Positions 16,742 to 25,882 of a stretch of DNA of 32,904 bases are shown here, one piece after another. The notes under the pieces were generated by a model. The model was given only the letters and a program-made list of their open reading frames with translations. It did not search any database and was not told where the DNA came from. Every line of letters starts with the position of its first letter. The first letter of the stretch is position 1. The position numbers and the translations under genes are program-made. The stretch comes from an uncultured bacterium (GTDB taxonomy: Bacteria; Planctomycetota; UBA8108): positions 1 through 32,904 of the forward strand of contig CAJWMA010000006.1 of the NCBI GenBank assembly GCA_913042995.1, in the 5' to 3' direction.

Positions 16742-18928
16742 TCATTTCTTTTTCTCCGCCCTGGAGGCGGCAGGGGGCTCCTTGAACAGGTCAAGGACGT
16801 CCAGCGTCTTTGCGTACTTCCTGAAGGCCTCCCCGCGGCTGGCCTCGAGAATCTCGATGAACTCCTCGAGCTCGCTATTGGATCTCTTCTGCAGCTTCGA
16901 GTAGATGTCCACCAGGACCAGCTCGAGATTTTTCCTGAAGAGACCGGCGGCAAGAATGACGGTGATCTCGTCGTGAACCCTGAGAGCCTTCGCCAGGGCG
17001 ACGCCATCCGTTCCGTGCTCGGCCACCAATGCGCGCGCGTAGTCCCCGGGAGCGGAGAACTTTCCATCTCCATCGCCATCAATCCAGACCGGATTGGTCG
17101 CGCCGACCACGTAGCGGTCATCCTGTGGCGGAGTCCAGTAGGAGTTGTCCAGCGGAGGGCCGGAAGCAATGACGACAAGATGGACATCTTTGGACGGGCC
17201 GCCGAAAACCCAGCGCTCCTTGTACTTCACGATAGCGCTGGAGGGGTGCTGGATCTTCTCCTCGCGCACCTTGCGGCCATTGAGAAAGAGAGCGACCCGG
17301 CTGGCCCGCGCCCACCGGGGCCCCCTGACCTCGATGTCGACCTCGAGATCCTCGCCAACACCGGTGGCGAGGTCTCCGGCGGAAAACATCCCGTTCACCT
17401 TCGCATCCGCCAGGAGTCCCATGCTGACCAGCACCTTGCCCGCCAGGATGTTGTCAACCACCTCGCCTACATTGATACGGCGCGGATCATCCGTCGAGCT
17501 GCGAATGTAGGTCCGGCAATGACCCACCGGCTGGGCTACGGTATGGGAGTCGCTGCCCGCGACCGCCGTCAGCCGATGGCCCGCGTTCAGCAGGGCGAAC
17601 CAATCGGAGAAGTTATCAAAGACCTGCTTTTCCAGGGTCTTGCCGTTGATCACCTCAACCGCGTCAAGGCCGAGCCACTGGCGGCCATCGCTGAATTCGC
17701 CAGAGACGGGATCGAGACCGATCGTACCCCAGGGACCCTTCTTGAAGCCCTCGCGGCGCGGATGGTTACAGATCACCACCCTGACTCCCGGGGTCGCCCG
17801 TACGGCCTTGAGCAGCTTGTCCCAGTCCTTGTGCTTGTGGTTCGCGGGCTTGGCGTTCTTGTCGGCCGGGAAGGCGTTGAAGTGACCGATGGATGTGGTG
17901 AACTCGTTTCCCACCACCGATTTGTAGTGATCTCCGGAGCCGGCCTTGGCGGTAAATGGGCTGTAATCAGTGTGATGGTTGTGATCCGTCGCGATCGCGA
18001 CCTCGACTCCCTCCCCGGCTATGGTCACCACACGCTCAGCGACGCTCGCATCGCCGTGCTTGGAATAGGTCAGCGTGTGAATATGAGTATCTCCGGCGAG
18101 ATAGCCGGTGGTGTCCACCTCCCGCTCGAGAACCAGCTCAACCCGTCTCTTTTCTCCCGGCGAGAGGTCTACGCGGGCCATACCCAGCCCGTACTCGAAG
18201 CCCCGGGTCGCGTAGACCCTGTACTTGCCCGGCTTGAGGGCCAGGTCCAGCCGGCCGTCAAGGGTGTAGGCCGTTCCCTTGCGGAAGGCGAGCTTCGAGC
18301 TCTTCTCGAGCTTGAACTCCGCCGGCTCCTCGACAATCTTCGCCTTCTTCGAAACCAGGCGCACCACGGTCAGCCGGCAGGGCAGGCCCTGGCCCGGCCC
18401 CTCCTTCGAGGTCACCACCACCTCGACCTCCGCCAGGCGCTTCATCCGCGCCACCGAGTGGGCGTGGAGAACGACAGGCCCGAAATAGAGATCGTCGGTG
18501 GTCTTCTCCTCGTATTGCACCAGCAGTACATTGCCTGTCTTTTTCAGCAGATCCGCAGGCACCTTGAAATACTGGATGTTCTCTCCCTTGCCGCCCTTGC
18601 CCTTGACCAGGCTGCCAAGCCGCCGGGAGTTGAGCGTGACGCCGCATTTTGAGTTCACATCGCCTGACCTGATCTCGATGGCTCGTTCAGATTTGTTCGG
18701 CTCAGAGCTGAACCTCAGGCTGATCTTCTTTCCATCGTGCGGCTTCGCCCGGGTGAAGGACTTCCAGTCCTTCTTCTCATCATTGCCGAGGTGAAAGACC
18801 TCGGCGCTGATGACGGTCTCAGCCTTGCCCTGTGGGGCGCCGCTCGCCTGTGGATACGGCAGGAAACGAGCCCCTGCGACCGCTACCAGGCAACAGCAGA
18901 AAAGCAGGCTGACGGCGTTCTTCTTCAT
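16742..18928 (-). CDS. Second secreted CehA/McbA-family metallohydrolase
   Basis: A 728-residue exported hydrolase. The frame opens at GTG 19006, but ATG 18928 begins the signal peptide MKKNAVSLLFCCCLVAVAGARF and is the better start. Order: signal peptide, beta-rich N-terminal region with charged segments, regulatory-like domain (about 165-270), then the metal-binding PHP-type domain with GDTHIHTLTYSKHGD, IATDHNHHTDY, TSIGHFNAFP, CNHPRREG and GSDSHTV. It ends in a Lys/Ala-rich tail. The order and the shared WIDGDGDGK motif make it a paralogue of the protein at 2152-4236, but the sequences are clearly diverged. Substrate unknown. It lies 63 bases upstream of msrB and is divergent from the PhoD-like gene. 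Confidence 0.88.
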   Translation of the reverse strand: MKKNAVSLLFCCCLVAVAGARFLPYPQASGAPQGKAETVISAEVFHLGNDEKKDWKSFTRAKPHDGKKISLRFSSEPNKSERAIEIRSGDVNSKCGVTLNSRRLGSLVKGKGGKGENIQYFKVPADLLKKTGNVLLVQYEEKTTDDLYFGPVVLHAHSVARMKRLAEVEVVVTSKEGPGQGLPCRLTVVRLVSKKAKIVEEPAEFKLEKSSKLAFRKGTAYTLDGRLDLALKPGKYRVYATRGFEYGLGMARVDLSPGEKRRVELVLEREVDTTGYLAGDTHIHTLTYSKHGDASVAERVVTIAGEGVEVAIATDHNHHTDYSPFTAKAGSGDHYKSVVGNEFTTSIGHFNAFPADKNAKPANHKHKDWDKLLKAVRATPGVRVVICNHPRREGFKKGPWGTIGLDPVSGEFSDGRQWLGLDAVEVINGKTLEKQVFDNFSDWFALLNAGHRLTAVAGSDSHTVAQPVGHCRTYIRSSTDDPRRINVGEVVDNILAGKVLVSMGLLADAKVNGMFSAGDLATGVGEDLEVDIEVRGPRWARASRVALFLNGRKVREEKIQHPSSAIVKYKERWVFGGPSKDVHLVVIASGPPLDNSYWTPPQDDRYVVGATNPVWIDGDGDGKFSAPGDYARALVAEHGTDGVALAKALRVHDEITVILAAGLFRKNLELVLVDIYSKLQKRSNSELEEFIEILEASRGEAFRKYAKTLDVLDLFKEPPAASRAEKKK

Positions 18929-18980
18929 GCGCAAAGAGTTCCCTGGCGAGGTGAGCTGTGAACTGATGATTATACCCTTC

Positions 18981-19060
18981 ACCGGGCAGTGGTTGCAGTC
19001 GTTCACGAAAGGTTTCGGACAGGACAGAGTCTGTTGCTGGAGCTTTCTTTACTGCCCGGT
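18981..19060. repeat. Separated 10-bp inverted repeat in a divergent promoter region
   Basis: ACCGGGCAGT at 18981-18990 and its exact reverse complement ACTGCCCGGT at 19051-19060 lie 60 bases apart, between the CehA-like gene (-) and the PhoD-like gene (+). A TACAAT box at 19068-19073 lies just after the right arm and could be the -10 of the phosphatase gene, though no good -35 is visible. It may be a pair of operator sites. Confidence 0.5.
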
Positions 19061-19139
19061 AAAAGAATACAATAGTCCCCCACCCCAGGCGGGCTGGAAG
19101 GGAACGGGTTTTAAAACAAAAAACTGAGGTCCAGGCGAC

Positions 19140-20975
19140 ATGCTCTCAAAACTCCATTGCGCGGCCGCGCTCATCTTCCTGGCGCCGGTCGTCTGTTCGG
19201 CGAAGGACGAAATCCCCAACTATATAACCCACGGCCCGATCCTCGGCCGCCTGAGTTCCGACGGTGTCGGTGTCTGGGGCCGCACGGCGCGCGCGGGTTC
19301 GTTCTCGGTACAATACGGAACCTCTCCGAAGCAGCTCAACTCTACAAGCAACCCGGTCAAAACCAGCCTCGGCCGGGACAATACCGGCTGGGTCCATCTC
19401 CAGGGGCTGAAGCCTGACACGAAATACTATTACGAGCTGATACTCGCCGATGGCGTTGGCCGCACCGCCAGGGGCGGCTCTTTTCGTACACTGCCAAGCT
19501 CGAAGACACTCAAAGACGCCAAGCTGAATCCCGAAGGTCTCTTTAACTTCAGCTTCGAGTTCGCCTGCGGAAACAACCAGAACCCCAGGCATTCGATCGG
19601 ACCCTCGCTGCCAGCCTTCGCCACCATGCTGAGAGAACTCGAGGACCGGATCCACTTCGCCATCCTCAACGGGGACTGGCTCTATGAAACCAGGCGCGAA
19701 TACACGGTGGACAGCTGGTTGAAACAGGTCAGCGCGGAGGCGAAGGCGCTGCCCGCCGACCTCCAGTTCGCCCCCACCCTTGTAGGGGTCTGGGAAAACT
19801 ACAAGCACTTCCTGAACCAGGGGCCCAACCTGGCGCGGTGGCACACCAGGATCCCCTCCTTCTTCACCTACGACGACCATGAATGCCTCAATGACATCTG
19901 GGGCGCCGGCTCACCTGGGCTCCGCGACCGCCGGGCCGTGTTCCGCGATATCGGCGTTCGCGCCTGGCACGACTATCTCGGGTGGAGCAACCCCTCGAGC
20001 TTTACCCAGAGAACGCATTTCGGACGCTGCGAGCTGAAAAAAGGCGGCGACATCCTGGTCGACCCACGGGCCGACTTCACCAGGACGGACCTGAGACAGG
20101 TCAACAACCTCCACGTCCACTGGGGCACGGCCAGCGCCGGAGTCAACGACAACTCTCTCGATGGCGTCGGCGGCGACCCCAACGCCGGAGTCTACGAAAT
20201 CGTTGAGGTTATCGATGCCCATCGCATCCGTATCAGGCCAGCGGCTGACGTCGATGGCAGCAGCCTTTATTCCCTCGGCCGACGTTCCTATTCACGCTTT
20301 CGCGTCGCCAACTGCGATTTCTTCCTCCTCGACACCCGTGGCCAGCGCCAGATGCACGACACCCGCAACCCTGCCAAGAAGGGGCTCTCCATGCTGGGCA
20401 CCGTCCAGCGAGACTGGCTGATGCGCGAGCTCGCCGCCAGCGACGCGGACTTTCACTTCGTCGTCTCCTCGGTCAATTTCATGATTCCCCACGTCGGCGG
20501 CGGCAAGATCCGCGCCGGCGACAAGGACGAGGCCTGGACCGTTTTCCTCGACGAAAGAGAGAAGCTCATCAATTTCTTCGACTCCCTCAAGAGTCCGGTC
20601 CTCATGCTCACCGGCGACCTTCACAACAGCTTCGCCATCAAGATCACTGACAAGGTCTGGGAGTTCGCTTCCGGCCCGCACAATTCCAACAACCACTGGG
20701 CGAGCGATGAGGGAGACCGCCCGGCGAACGGTCCCTTCAAATACGGCCCGCGCGAGGTCGACATCCGCTGGTCAAGCTATTACCGCTCGGATATTCCGAG
20801 GGCCAATCTCCTGCACCCGACCTACTGCGTGGTGCAGGTGAACAACGTCTTCAACAACCCGCTGGAGGTCTCTGGGACGCGGTGGGTGGCCTATCCGCGA
20901 CCACAGGTCATTTTCCAGTATTACGACGGGCGTACTGGCAGGCTGCGTTACGCCGAGTCCATCCTGACGCGATAG
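19140..20975 (+). CDS. Secreted PhoD-like alkaline phosphatase / metallophosphatase
   Basis: A 611-residue exported enzyme with a signal peptide (MLSKLHCAAALIFLAPVVCSA). A fibronectin-like N-terminal domain of the PhoD type (about 28-120, ITHGPILGRLSSDGVGVWGR and LKPDTKYYYEL) precedes the metallophosphatase domain. Metal-site motifs are FEFACGNN, FAILNGDWLYE, FFTYDDHECLNDIWG and LMLTGDLHNSF. PhoD enzymes hydrolyse phosphate mono- and diesters outside the cytoplasm. About 75 residues with a small beta-rich appearance (about 295-370, including NDNSLDGVGGDPNAGVYEIV) are inserted between the second and third motif groups and are not typical of PhoD. GAGG at 19128 supports the ATG. The stop is four bases from the convergent hydrolase gene. 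Confidence 0.88.
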   Translation: MLSKLHCAAALIFLAPVVCSAKDEIPNYITHGPILGRLSSDGVGVWGRTARAGSFSVQYGTSPKQLNSTSNPVKTSLGRDNTGWVHLQGLKPDTKYYYELILADGVGRTARGGSFRTLPSSKTLKDAKLNPEGLFNFSFEFACGNNQNPRHSIGPSLPAFATMLRELEDRIHFAILNGDWLYETRREYTVDSWLKQVSAEAKALPADLQFAPTLVGVWENYKHFLNQGPNLARWHTRIPSFFTYDDHECLNDIWGAGSPGLRDRRAVFRDIGVRAWHDYLGWSNPSSFTQRTHFGRCELKKGGDILVDPRADFTRTDLRQVNNLHVHWGTASAGVNDNSLDGVGGDPNAGVYEIVEVIDAHRIRIRPAADVDGSSLYSLGRRSYSRFRVANCDFFLLDTRGQRQMHDTRNPAKKGLSMLGTVQRDWLMRELAASDADFHFVVSSVNFMIPHVGGGKIRAGDKDEAWTVFLDEREKLINFFDSLKSPVLMLTGDLHNSFAIKITDKVWEFASGPHNSNNHWASDEGDRPANGPFKYGPREVDIRWSSYYRSDIPRANLLHPTYCVVQVNNVFNNPLEVSGTRWVAYPRPQVIFQYYDGRTGRLRYAESILTR

Positions 20976-20979
20976 AGGG

Positions 20980-23151
20980 TCAGTCTCGCGCGCGAAGCCA
21001 GCGCAAGAGGAGCTCGTGCTGCGACCGCTGAAAGCGGCCGATGTCGTCTGGAGAGTGGAATTCGAGCGCCTCCGGAGCTCCTCGAGAGCTCCAGGCCTTC
21101 CGTGCCCGGTCGACACATTCACTCACCGCCGCGGGATCGAGCTCCCGGTCACGCTGCGCCGCGTAGACCAGGCAGGGTCTTGGCGCGACCAGGGCCAGAA
21201 CATCATGATAGTCGACGGGGATCTCCGACTCGGAGCCATCGAAGAGGCCGAGGCGGGGTACCAGCGCGTGCCACTGCCACAGACGTCTCAAGCCGCCGGT
21301 GGCGGCCGCGGTGTCGGTACGCATCGGCGTAAAACCGCCGAAGCTGGCGACTCCAGCCAGCCTCTCATCCAGTGCGGCGGCATAGAGTCCTGCCATGCCC
21401 CCGACACTGAAGCCCAGCACGTAGACCTTGTCGGCGGCAATCTTCGGCAGGGCCCCTTTCGCGGCCCCCTTGCCGTCGATGAGGAAATCCGCGGCGGCGC
21501 TGACATCGGCCACCATTCTTCCCAGCCGTGACCAGTGCGGCGCCTGGGTGTAAAAATCCCGCCCTTCCAGCAGGCGCAGCCCGAAACCGCATTGATCGTA
21601 CGCCAGGACGATGTACCCGGCGGCGGCGAGGCGGTGGTAGACCGTGGTGCCCTGCACCCCGTAGCCCTCGTTGTAGCCGCTGTGATAGGAATAGGGGTGG
21701 AGCCAGATAACCGCTGGAGACGGCCCGGCGCTCCCCGCCTTGAAATACACGTTGCCCCGAACCCCGGCCCCGAAGCGAACCGGGACTCTCGAGGTCCCCC
21801 CAACCTGCCAGCGATCGTGAGTCATCATCGCGGACTCCTCAGGCGTGATGAAGTCCCGCCTCTTCTCACCCGCGAGCTTCGCCGGTGGATCGCCGAGCAG
21901 CCAGCGAACCCTCTCCCGCCGATCAGCGTCCGCGGTCGCCTCCCCCGGCGTAAAACGCTTCCGGAGCTCCTCTCCCGCCGCACCTTTCTTCCAGGCTTCC
22001 CAGTCAAAATGGTGGATCAGCTCCTCGGGAAAGTCTTCCTGTTTCGCCGTACCGCGACCAAAGCTGAGATCGAACCATTCCATGTTCCGTCGGCGCTGCT
22101 CCTCGGTGACCGGACCATGCTGGCCGGAACGGTAGAGAACGCGCAGGTTCTCAGGGTGGCCCAGGAGTGAATAAACCTTGCGGCCCTCGAGGTAGGCCCG
22201 CTCGACGGCGAAGGTGGGCTCGGAACCATCATTGTGCGCGGTGTGAATCAGGCAGCGGCGCGGGGCGATGAGAGCGTACCAGCCGTGCGCATCGATCGGC
22301 AGCTCGTGCTCGCGGCCGGTATAGCCGCGCAGCGAGGGGAGGAACCATTCGGAGGGAAAGTCCCGCGGAGCCTCGGCGCAGGTGTTTCTCGAGGTGAACC
22401 TGTAGGGGCTGGAGCCCGGCGAACCGGGGCTCCTGGCGACAACGCTGGTGATTCTCTCGTCGAAGGCGGCGGCTATCAACGACTGCTTGCCGTAGCGCGA
22501 AAAGCCGATGATCCCGACCTCTCCCGGCGCGAAGCGGTAGCCGCTGGAAGGAGCCAGCAGGTAGTCGAGAGAGCGGCTGGCAAGCCAGGCCTTCGTCGAG
22601 ATCTCGCTCCAGGCGGCTCCAGGGTACTCCCTGCGGAAATCCTGCCAGACGCTCTCATAGCGGGGAAAATCCTTCTCCCGGTGATGGCTGTCAACACCGG
22701 GGTACAGGCAGGCGATGTAGCCCCGCTCGAGCGCCAGCTCGGCCCAGCGCAGCTGGTAATAACGCGGCTGGGTAAGAAGAACCGGAAAGGGGCCAGCGCC
22801 TTTCGGCACCCAGACCCTGACCTCAAAGGATGCCTTTTTCGGTGTGTCAAAGGTCAGCCGAACCCGGCGGCGCAGTGAGCCATCCTCAGCCCGGCGCTCA
22901 GCGAGCACCCTCGCCGACAACAGGGCCGGCACCTCATCGGGGAAGGAGCCGATGAAATAACGCTTGAGAAGCGCCGCCACCTCGCGCTTGCGGCGTTCCA
23001 GGCCCGCCGCGGTCTTCACCTCGGAACCATCGTTGAACTGAAGCAGCGGCGGCAGGTCAGCGCGGGCCTTGAAAGCATCCTCCGACCGGGCGGGGGCCGC
23101 GAAGAGCAGCAGCGCCAGGCAGCCTGTGACTGCGGCTGGTTTCCTGTTCAT
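20980..23151 (-). CDS. Secreted protein with two tandem alpha/beta-hydrolase domains
   Basis: A 723-residue exported protein. ATG 23151 is chosen because GGAG sits 8 bases upstream and MNRKPAAVTGCLALLLFAAPARS is a signal peptide; the upstream frame to 23262 does not look like protein. Domain 1 (about 60-400) has the nucleophile motif GFSRYGKQS, resembling the G-x-S-R-x-G-K motif of glucuronoyl methylesterases (CE15) and acetyl-xylan-esterase-like proteins. Domain 2 (about 450-723) has WLHPYSYHSGY, an oxyanion-type region, nucleophile GFSVGG, and SQHELLLRWL near the end, resembling dienelactone-hydrolase or peptidase-like folds. Likely substrates are esters on plant- or algal-type polysaccharides, but this is inference. 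It converges on the PhoD-like gene with a 4-base gap. Confidence 0.82.
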   Translation of the reverse strand: MNRKPAAVTGCLALLLFAAPARSEDAFKARADLPPLLQFNDGSEVKTAAGLERRKREVAALLKRYFIGSFPDEVPALLSARVLAERRAEDGSLRRRVRLTFDTPKKASFEVRVWVPKGAGPFPVLLTQPRYYQLRWAELALERGYIACLYPGVDSHHREKDFPRYESVWQDFRREYPGAAWSEISTKAWLASRSLDYLLAPSSGYRFAPGEVGIIGFSRYGKQSLIAAAFDERITSVVARSPGSPGSSPYRFTSRNTCAEAPRDFPSEWFLPSLRGYTGREHELPIDAHGWYALIAPRRCLIHTAHNDGSEPTFAVERAYLEGRKVYSLLGHPENLRVLYRSGQHGPVTEEQRRRNMEWFDLSFGRGTAKQEDFPEELIHHFDWEAWKKGAAGEELRKRFTPGEATADADRRERVRWLLGDPPAKLAGEKRRDFITPEESAMMTHDRWQVGGTSRVPVRFGAGVRGNVYFKAGSAGPSPAVIWLHPYSYHSGYNEGYGVQGTTVYHRLAAAGYIVLAYDQCGFGLRLLEGRDFYTQAPHWSRLGRMVADVSAAADFLIDGKGAAKGALPKIAADKVYVLGFSVGGMAGLYAAALDERLAGVASFGGFTPMRTDTAAATGGLRRLWQWHALVPRLGLFDGSESEIPVDYHDVLALVAPRPCLVYAAQRDRELDPAAVSECVDRARKAWSSRGAPEALEFHSPDDIGRFQRSQHELLLRWLRARD

Positions 23152-23294
23152 CCGGTAAGCTCCAATTGTTGAGAGAAAGGACATCCTACCCGAGCCCGGC
23201 TCCACAAAGAAGGCTGCTTGCCCAGTGCGCAGTTGAAACCTCCCCCGCCTGAGCGTTAACATGCCCAGTCGATTGCATCACAAGGACAAGGCTC

Positions 23295-24398
23295 ATGAAG
23301 ATAACCAAGATCTCCGCGTACCAGGTCGACCTCCCCCTGCACGAGGGCAGCTACAATTGGTCCGGAGGAAAATCCGTCAGCGTTTTTGACAGCACCATCG
23401 TTCGAGTTGAAACCGATTCCGGCCTCGCCGGCCATGGAGAGATCTGCCCGCTGGGTCCCTTCTACCTGCCGGCCTACGCCGCGGGAGCGCGCGCTGGAAT
23501 CGCCGAGCTCGCAGCCCATCTCATCGGTGAGGACCCGACCCAGCTGCGGCCCCTGAATCGCCGCATGGACGCGGCGCTCAAGGGACACCCCTACGTCAAG
23601 TCAGCCATCGATATCGCCTGCTGGGACATCCTTGGACAAGCCTCCTCGCAGCCGGTCTGCACCCTGCTGGGCGGCCGCTATGGAGAAGACTTCCATCTCT
23701 ACCGGGCAATCTCTCAGGAGTCGCCCGAACAGATGGCCTCCAAGGTCAAGGGCTACCGGGAAGAAGGCTACCAGCGCTTCCAGCTGAAGGTGGGGGCTGA
23801 TCCGGAAACCGACATCGAGCGGATCCATGCGGTCAGGGCCGAGCTGCAGAAGGGCGACTTCCTCATCGCCGATGCCAACACCGGCTGGCTCATGCACGAG
23901 GCCGCCCGGGTGGTCCGAGGTGTACGCGATGTCGACGTGTATATCGAGCAGCCCTGCCTGAGCTACGAGGAGTGCCTCGCCATCCGGCGCAGGACCGATC
24001 ACCCCTTCGTGCTGGATGAATCCATCGACTCGCTGGAGGTTCTCCTGCGCGGACGAGCAGACGGCGCCATGGACGCGGTCAATATCAAGATCAGCAAGTT
24101 CGGAGGGCTCACCAGGGCCAAGGAAGCGCGTGATCTCTGCGTTTCACTGGGCATCGCCATGACGATCGAAGATGCCTGGGGCGGCGACATCACCACCGCG
24201 GCCATCGCCCACCTGGCCCATTCCACCCCCACCGAGTTGCTCTTTACGGCCACCGATTTCAACAGCTACGTTACCGTGAGCACCGCCGAAGGCGCTCCCC
24301 AGCGGCAGAACGGACGCATGGCGGCAAGCGAGTCGCCCGGGCTGGGTGTCGAACCCAGGTTCGAAGTGCTCGGCGAGGCGGTCCTCGAGATCGCCTAA
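23295..24398 (+). CDS. Mandelate racemase / muconate-lactonizing family enzyme, hydroxyproline- or betaine-type
   Basis: A 367-residue cytoplasmic enzyme of the enolase superfamily. An N-terminal capping domain (about 1-125) precedes a barrel with the expected magnesium and acid-base residues: FQLKVG (catalytic Lys), DANTG (Asp), IEQPC (Glu), VLDES (Asp/Glu) and [10 protein letters not shown] (second Lys). The text [27 protein letters not shown] and TDFNSY resembles the subgroup that includes cis-3-hydroxyproline dehydratases and hydroxyproline-betaine epimerases, so turnover of a proline-like compound is my best guess. AAGG lies close upstream of the ATG. Its stop overlaps the convergent nhaA stop by four bases. 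Confidence 0.85.
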   Translation: MKITKISAYQVDLPLHEGSYNWSGGKSVSVFDSTIVRVETDSGLAGHGEICPLGPFYLPAYAAGARAGIAELAAHLIGEDPTQLRPLNRRMDAALKGHPYVKSAIDIACWDILGQASSQPVCTLLGGRYGEDFHLYRAISQESPEQMASKVKGYREEGYQRFQLKVGADPETDIERIHAVRAELQKGDFLIADANTGWLMHEAARVVRGVRDVDVYIEQPCLSYEECLAIRRRTDHPFVLDESIDSLEVLLRGRADGAMDAVNIKISKFGGLTRAKEARDLCVSLGIAMTIEDAWGGDITTAAIAHLAHSTPTELLFTATDFNSYVTVSTAEGAPQRQNGRMAASESPGLGVEPRFEVLGEAVLEIA

Positions 24399-25687
24399 TC
24401 GGCAGAGGCGTCCTCTTCCTTGCCGGTTTCCGCAGCGGGCTCTTCCTTATTGGTGGCGGCGCCGCCGGGCCTGATCCCCATGGCGCGCGCGCCGATGATC
24501 GCCATGAAGGCCGCCGCGAAGCTTCCCAAGGCTCCCATCTTGACCGGATCAAGCCCTGGAGTCCCGGGCTTAAAAGCCGCGGTCGCCACGAACAGCGCCA
24601 CCGTGAAACCGATGCCCGCGACCATACCGACCGTCAGCAGGTGGCGAAAACCCATCCCCGTGGGCAGCTCGAGCTTGAAGATCTTCTGTCCCAGCCAGGT
24701 AAAAAGCGTGATGCCCACCGGCTTGCCGATCAGCAGGCCGGCAAGAACCAGCCAGGTGCCCGTGCCGAAGCTCGAGAGGACAACTCCCGCGTTCGCCAGG
24801 GCGAAGAGGCCGAGAAAGATCTCGACGGGATTCTTCCACCAATGCTCGAACTCGTTGAGCGTGTCGTGACGGCCGAGCTCCTCCCGGGCGAAGAGTCCGA
24901 GGTCGGTTTGCGCGTGCGGCAGAGTCGGGATGATCGGCACCAGGCCGAGAGCCGGATGGATCCCGGCCTTGAAGAATGAATACCAGCTCAGGGCCCCCGG
25001 CAGCAGCAGGTACCACCAGAAGCTCTGCAATCTCATGCGGCGCATCAGGAGTCCAAGGATGATGGCGCCCACGGTGGCGAGCAGCCAGAGGGGAGCGAGC
25101 TCTTTTTGAGGATAGAAGATCGCGAGAATAAGAAGGCCACCCGCGTCATCGGCGATCGCCAGCAGCAACAGGAAGGGAATCGCCACATGCCCCGGCCCGA
25201 AGATCAGCCGGGCAACGAGGTAGCTGAAGGCGATGTCGGTCGCCATGGGAACCGCCCAGCCGTTTCCGAGCTCCGACATGGTTCCCGTATAATAACAGCC
25301 CAGGAGGTAGAGCCCCGCCGGCCCCGCCATGCCTCCCAGGGTGGCGATCAAGGGCGTGGCCGCCTTGCGCATATTTGACAGCGGGCCACCCGGCAACAAG
25401 GCCTCCCAGACCTCCTTGCCGGCGATGGCGAAGAAAAACGCCATCAGGATGTCACTGATGACGAAATGCACCGAGAGGCCGTGATGACCATGGCCTCCCC
25501 CAGGCGGCGCATCGTGATGGACACCGCTGATTCCCAGCCATTCGAGCAGGTCGGTATTTATGAACTGCCCATAGGACGTTTTATCGAAATTGGCCCACAC
25601 CAGCGCCGCGATGGCTCCGGTAATCAGAAAGACCGAGTTGTCTAGCAGGAACTTGAGCCTTCCCCGCTTTGTTTTTTCTCCACTCAT
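24395..25687 (-). CDS. nhaA: Na+/H+ antiporter NhaA
   Basis: A 430-residue inner-membrane antiporter that exchanges sodium for protons and supports pH and salt homeostasis. Hallmarks are [11 protein letters not shown], corresponding to the conserved Asp of helix IV, and [11 protein letters not shown] with the two adjacent Asp residues of the ion-binding site in helix V. About 12 hydrophobic segments are visible. An internal His/Gly-rich stretch ([14 protein letters not shown], about residues 55-70) lies in a loop and is unusual. The frame could begin at ATG 25762, but ATG 25687 ([13 protein letters not shown]) matches the usual N-terminus. No clear ribosome site is visible at either. The acidic C-terminal tail ([16 protein letters not shown]) is probably cytoplasmic. 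With a sodium symporter in the same window, a sodium-based membrane economy is plausible. Confidence 0.93.
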   Translation of the reverse strand: MSGEKTKRGRLKFLLDNSVFLITGAIAALVWANFDKTSYGQFINTDLLEWLGISGVHHDAPPGGGHGHHGLSVHFVISDILMAFFFAIAGKEVWEALLPGGPLSNMRKAATPLIATLGGMAGPAGLYLLGCYYTGTMSELGNGWAVPMATDIAFSYLVARLIFGPGHVAIPFLLLLAIADDAGGLLILAIFYPQKELAPLWLLATVGAIILGLLMRRMRLQSFWWYLLLPGALSWYSFFKAGIHPALGLVPIIPTLPHAQTDLGLFAREELGRHDTLNEFEHWWKNPVEIFLGLFALANAGVVLSSFGTGTWLVLAGLLIGKPVGITLFTWLGQKIFKLELPTGMGFRHLLTVGMVAGIGFTVALFVATAAFKPGTPGLDPVKMGALGSFAAAFMAIIGARAMGIRPGGAATNKEEPAAETGKEEDASAD

Positions 25688-25761
25688 ATGGCTCGGAAAG
25701 ATACCAGCACAGAGCCCAAGAGGGAATAAAAAGTCGGGCCTGAAATACGACCGACAAGACA

Positions 25762-25778
25762 TGACAATGATCTTGTCA
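25762..25778. promoter_or_regulatory. Operator-like palindrome TGACAA-N5-TTGTCA (copy 2)
   Basis: Perfect inverted repeat with spacer TGATC; one extra base pair extends each arm (ATGACAA/TTGTCAT). It is the same motif as at 8135-8151. It lies 75 bases upstream of the nhaA ATG and about 140 bases upstream of the predicted sigma-54 start site, so it could serve either transcript. Confidence 0.6.
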
Positions 25779-25814
25779 TTGTAAAATCGAGGGAGTGCGA
25801 CATCGCCCCATATT

Positions 25815-25831
25815 TAACAATCTATTTGTCA
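25815..25831. promoter_or_regulatory. Operator-like palindrome TAACAA-N5-TTGTCA (copy 3)
   Basis: Eleven of twelve arm bases match copies 1 and 2, with the same 5-base spacer length (TCTAT). Its centre is 53 bases from the centre of copy 2, close to five turns of B-DNA, so proteins bound at both would face the same side. Confidence 0.5.
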
Positions 25832-25853
25832 CTATTGGGCCTCCAGGCGACCT

Positions 25854-25867
25854 TTTTACACGTAAAA
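25854..25867. promoter_or_regulatory. Dyad TTTTAC-AC-GTAAAA
   Basis: A 14-base inverted repeat between operator copy 3 and the sigma-54-like element. It contains TTTACA (25855-25860), which with GGTAAT at 25878-25883 could instead be a weak sigma-70 promoter with 17-base spacing. Confidence 0.35.
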
Positions 25868-25882
25868 TAAGGACTTAGGTAA

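Noticed and set aside
16973-18652. 559-codon plus-strand frame opposite the second CehA-like gene
   Set aside because: Antisense shadow of a gene with conserved metal-ligand motifs.
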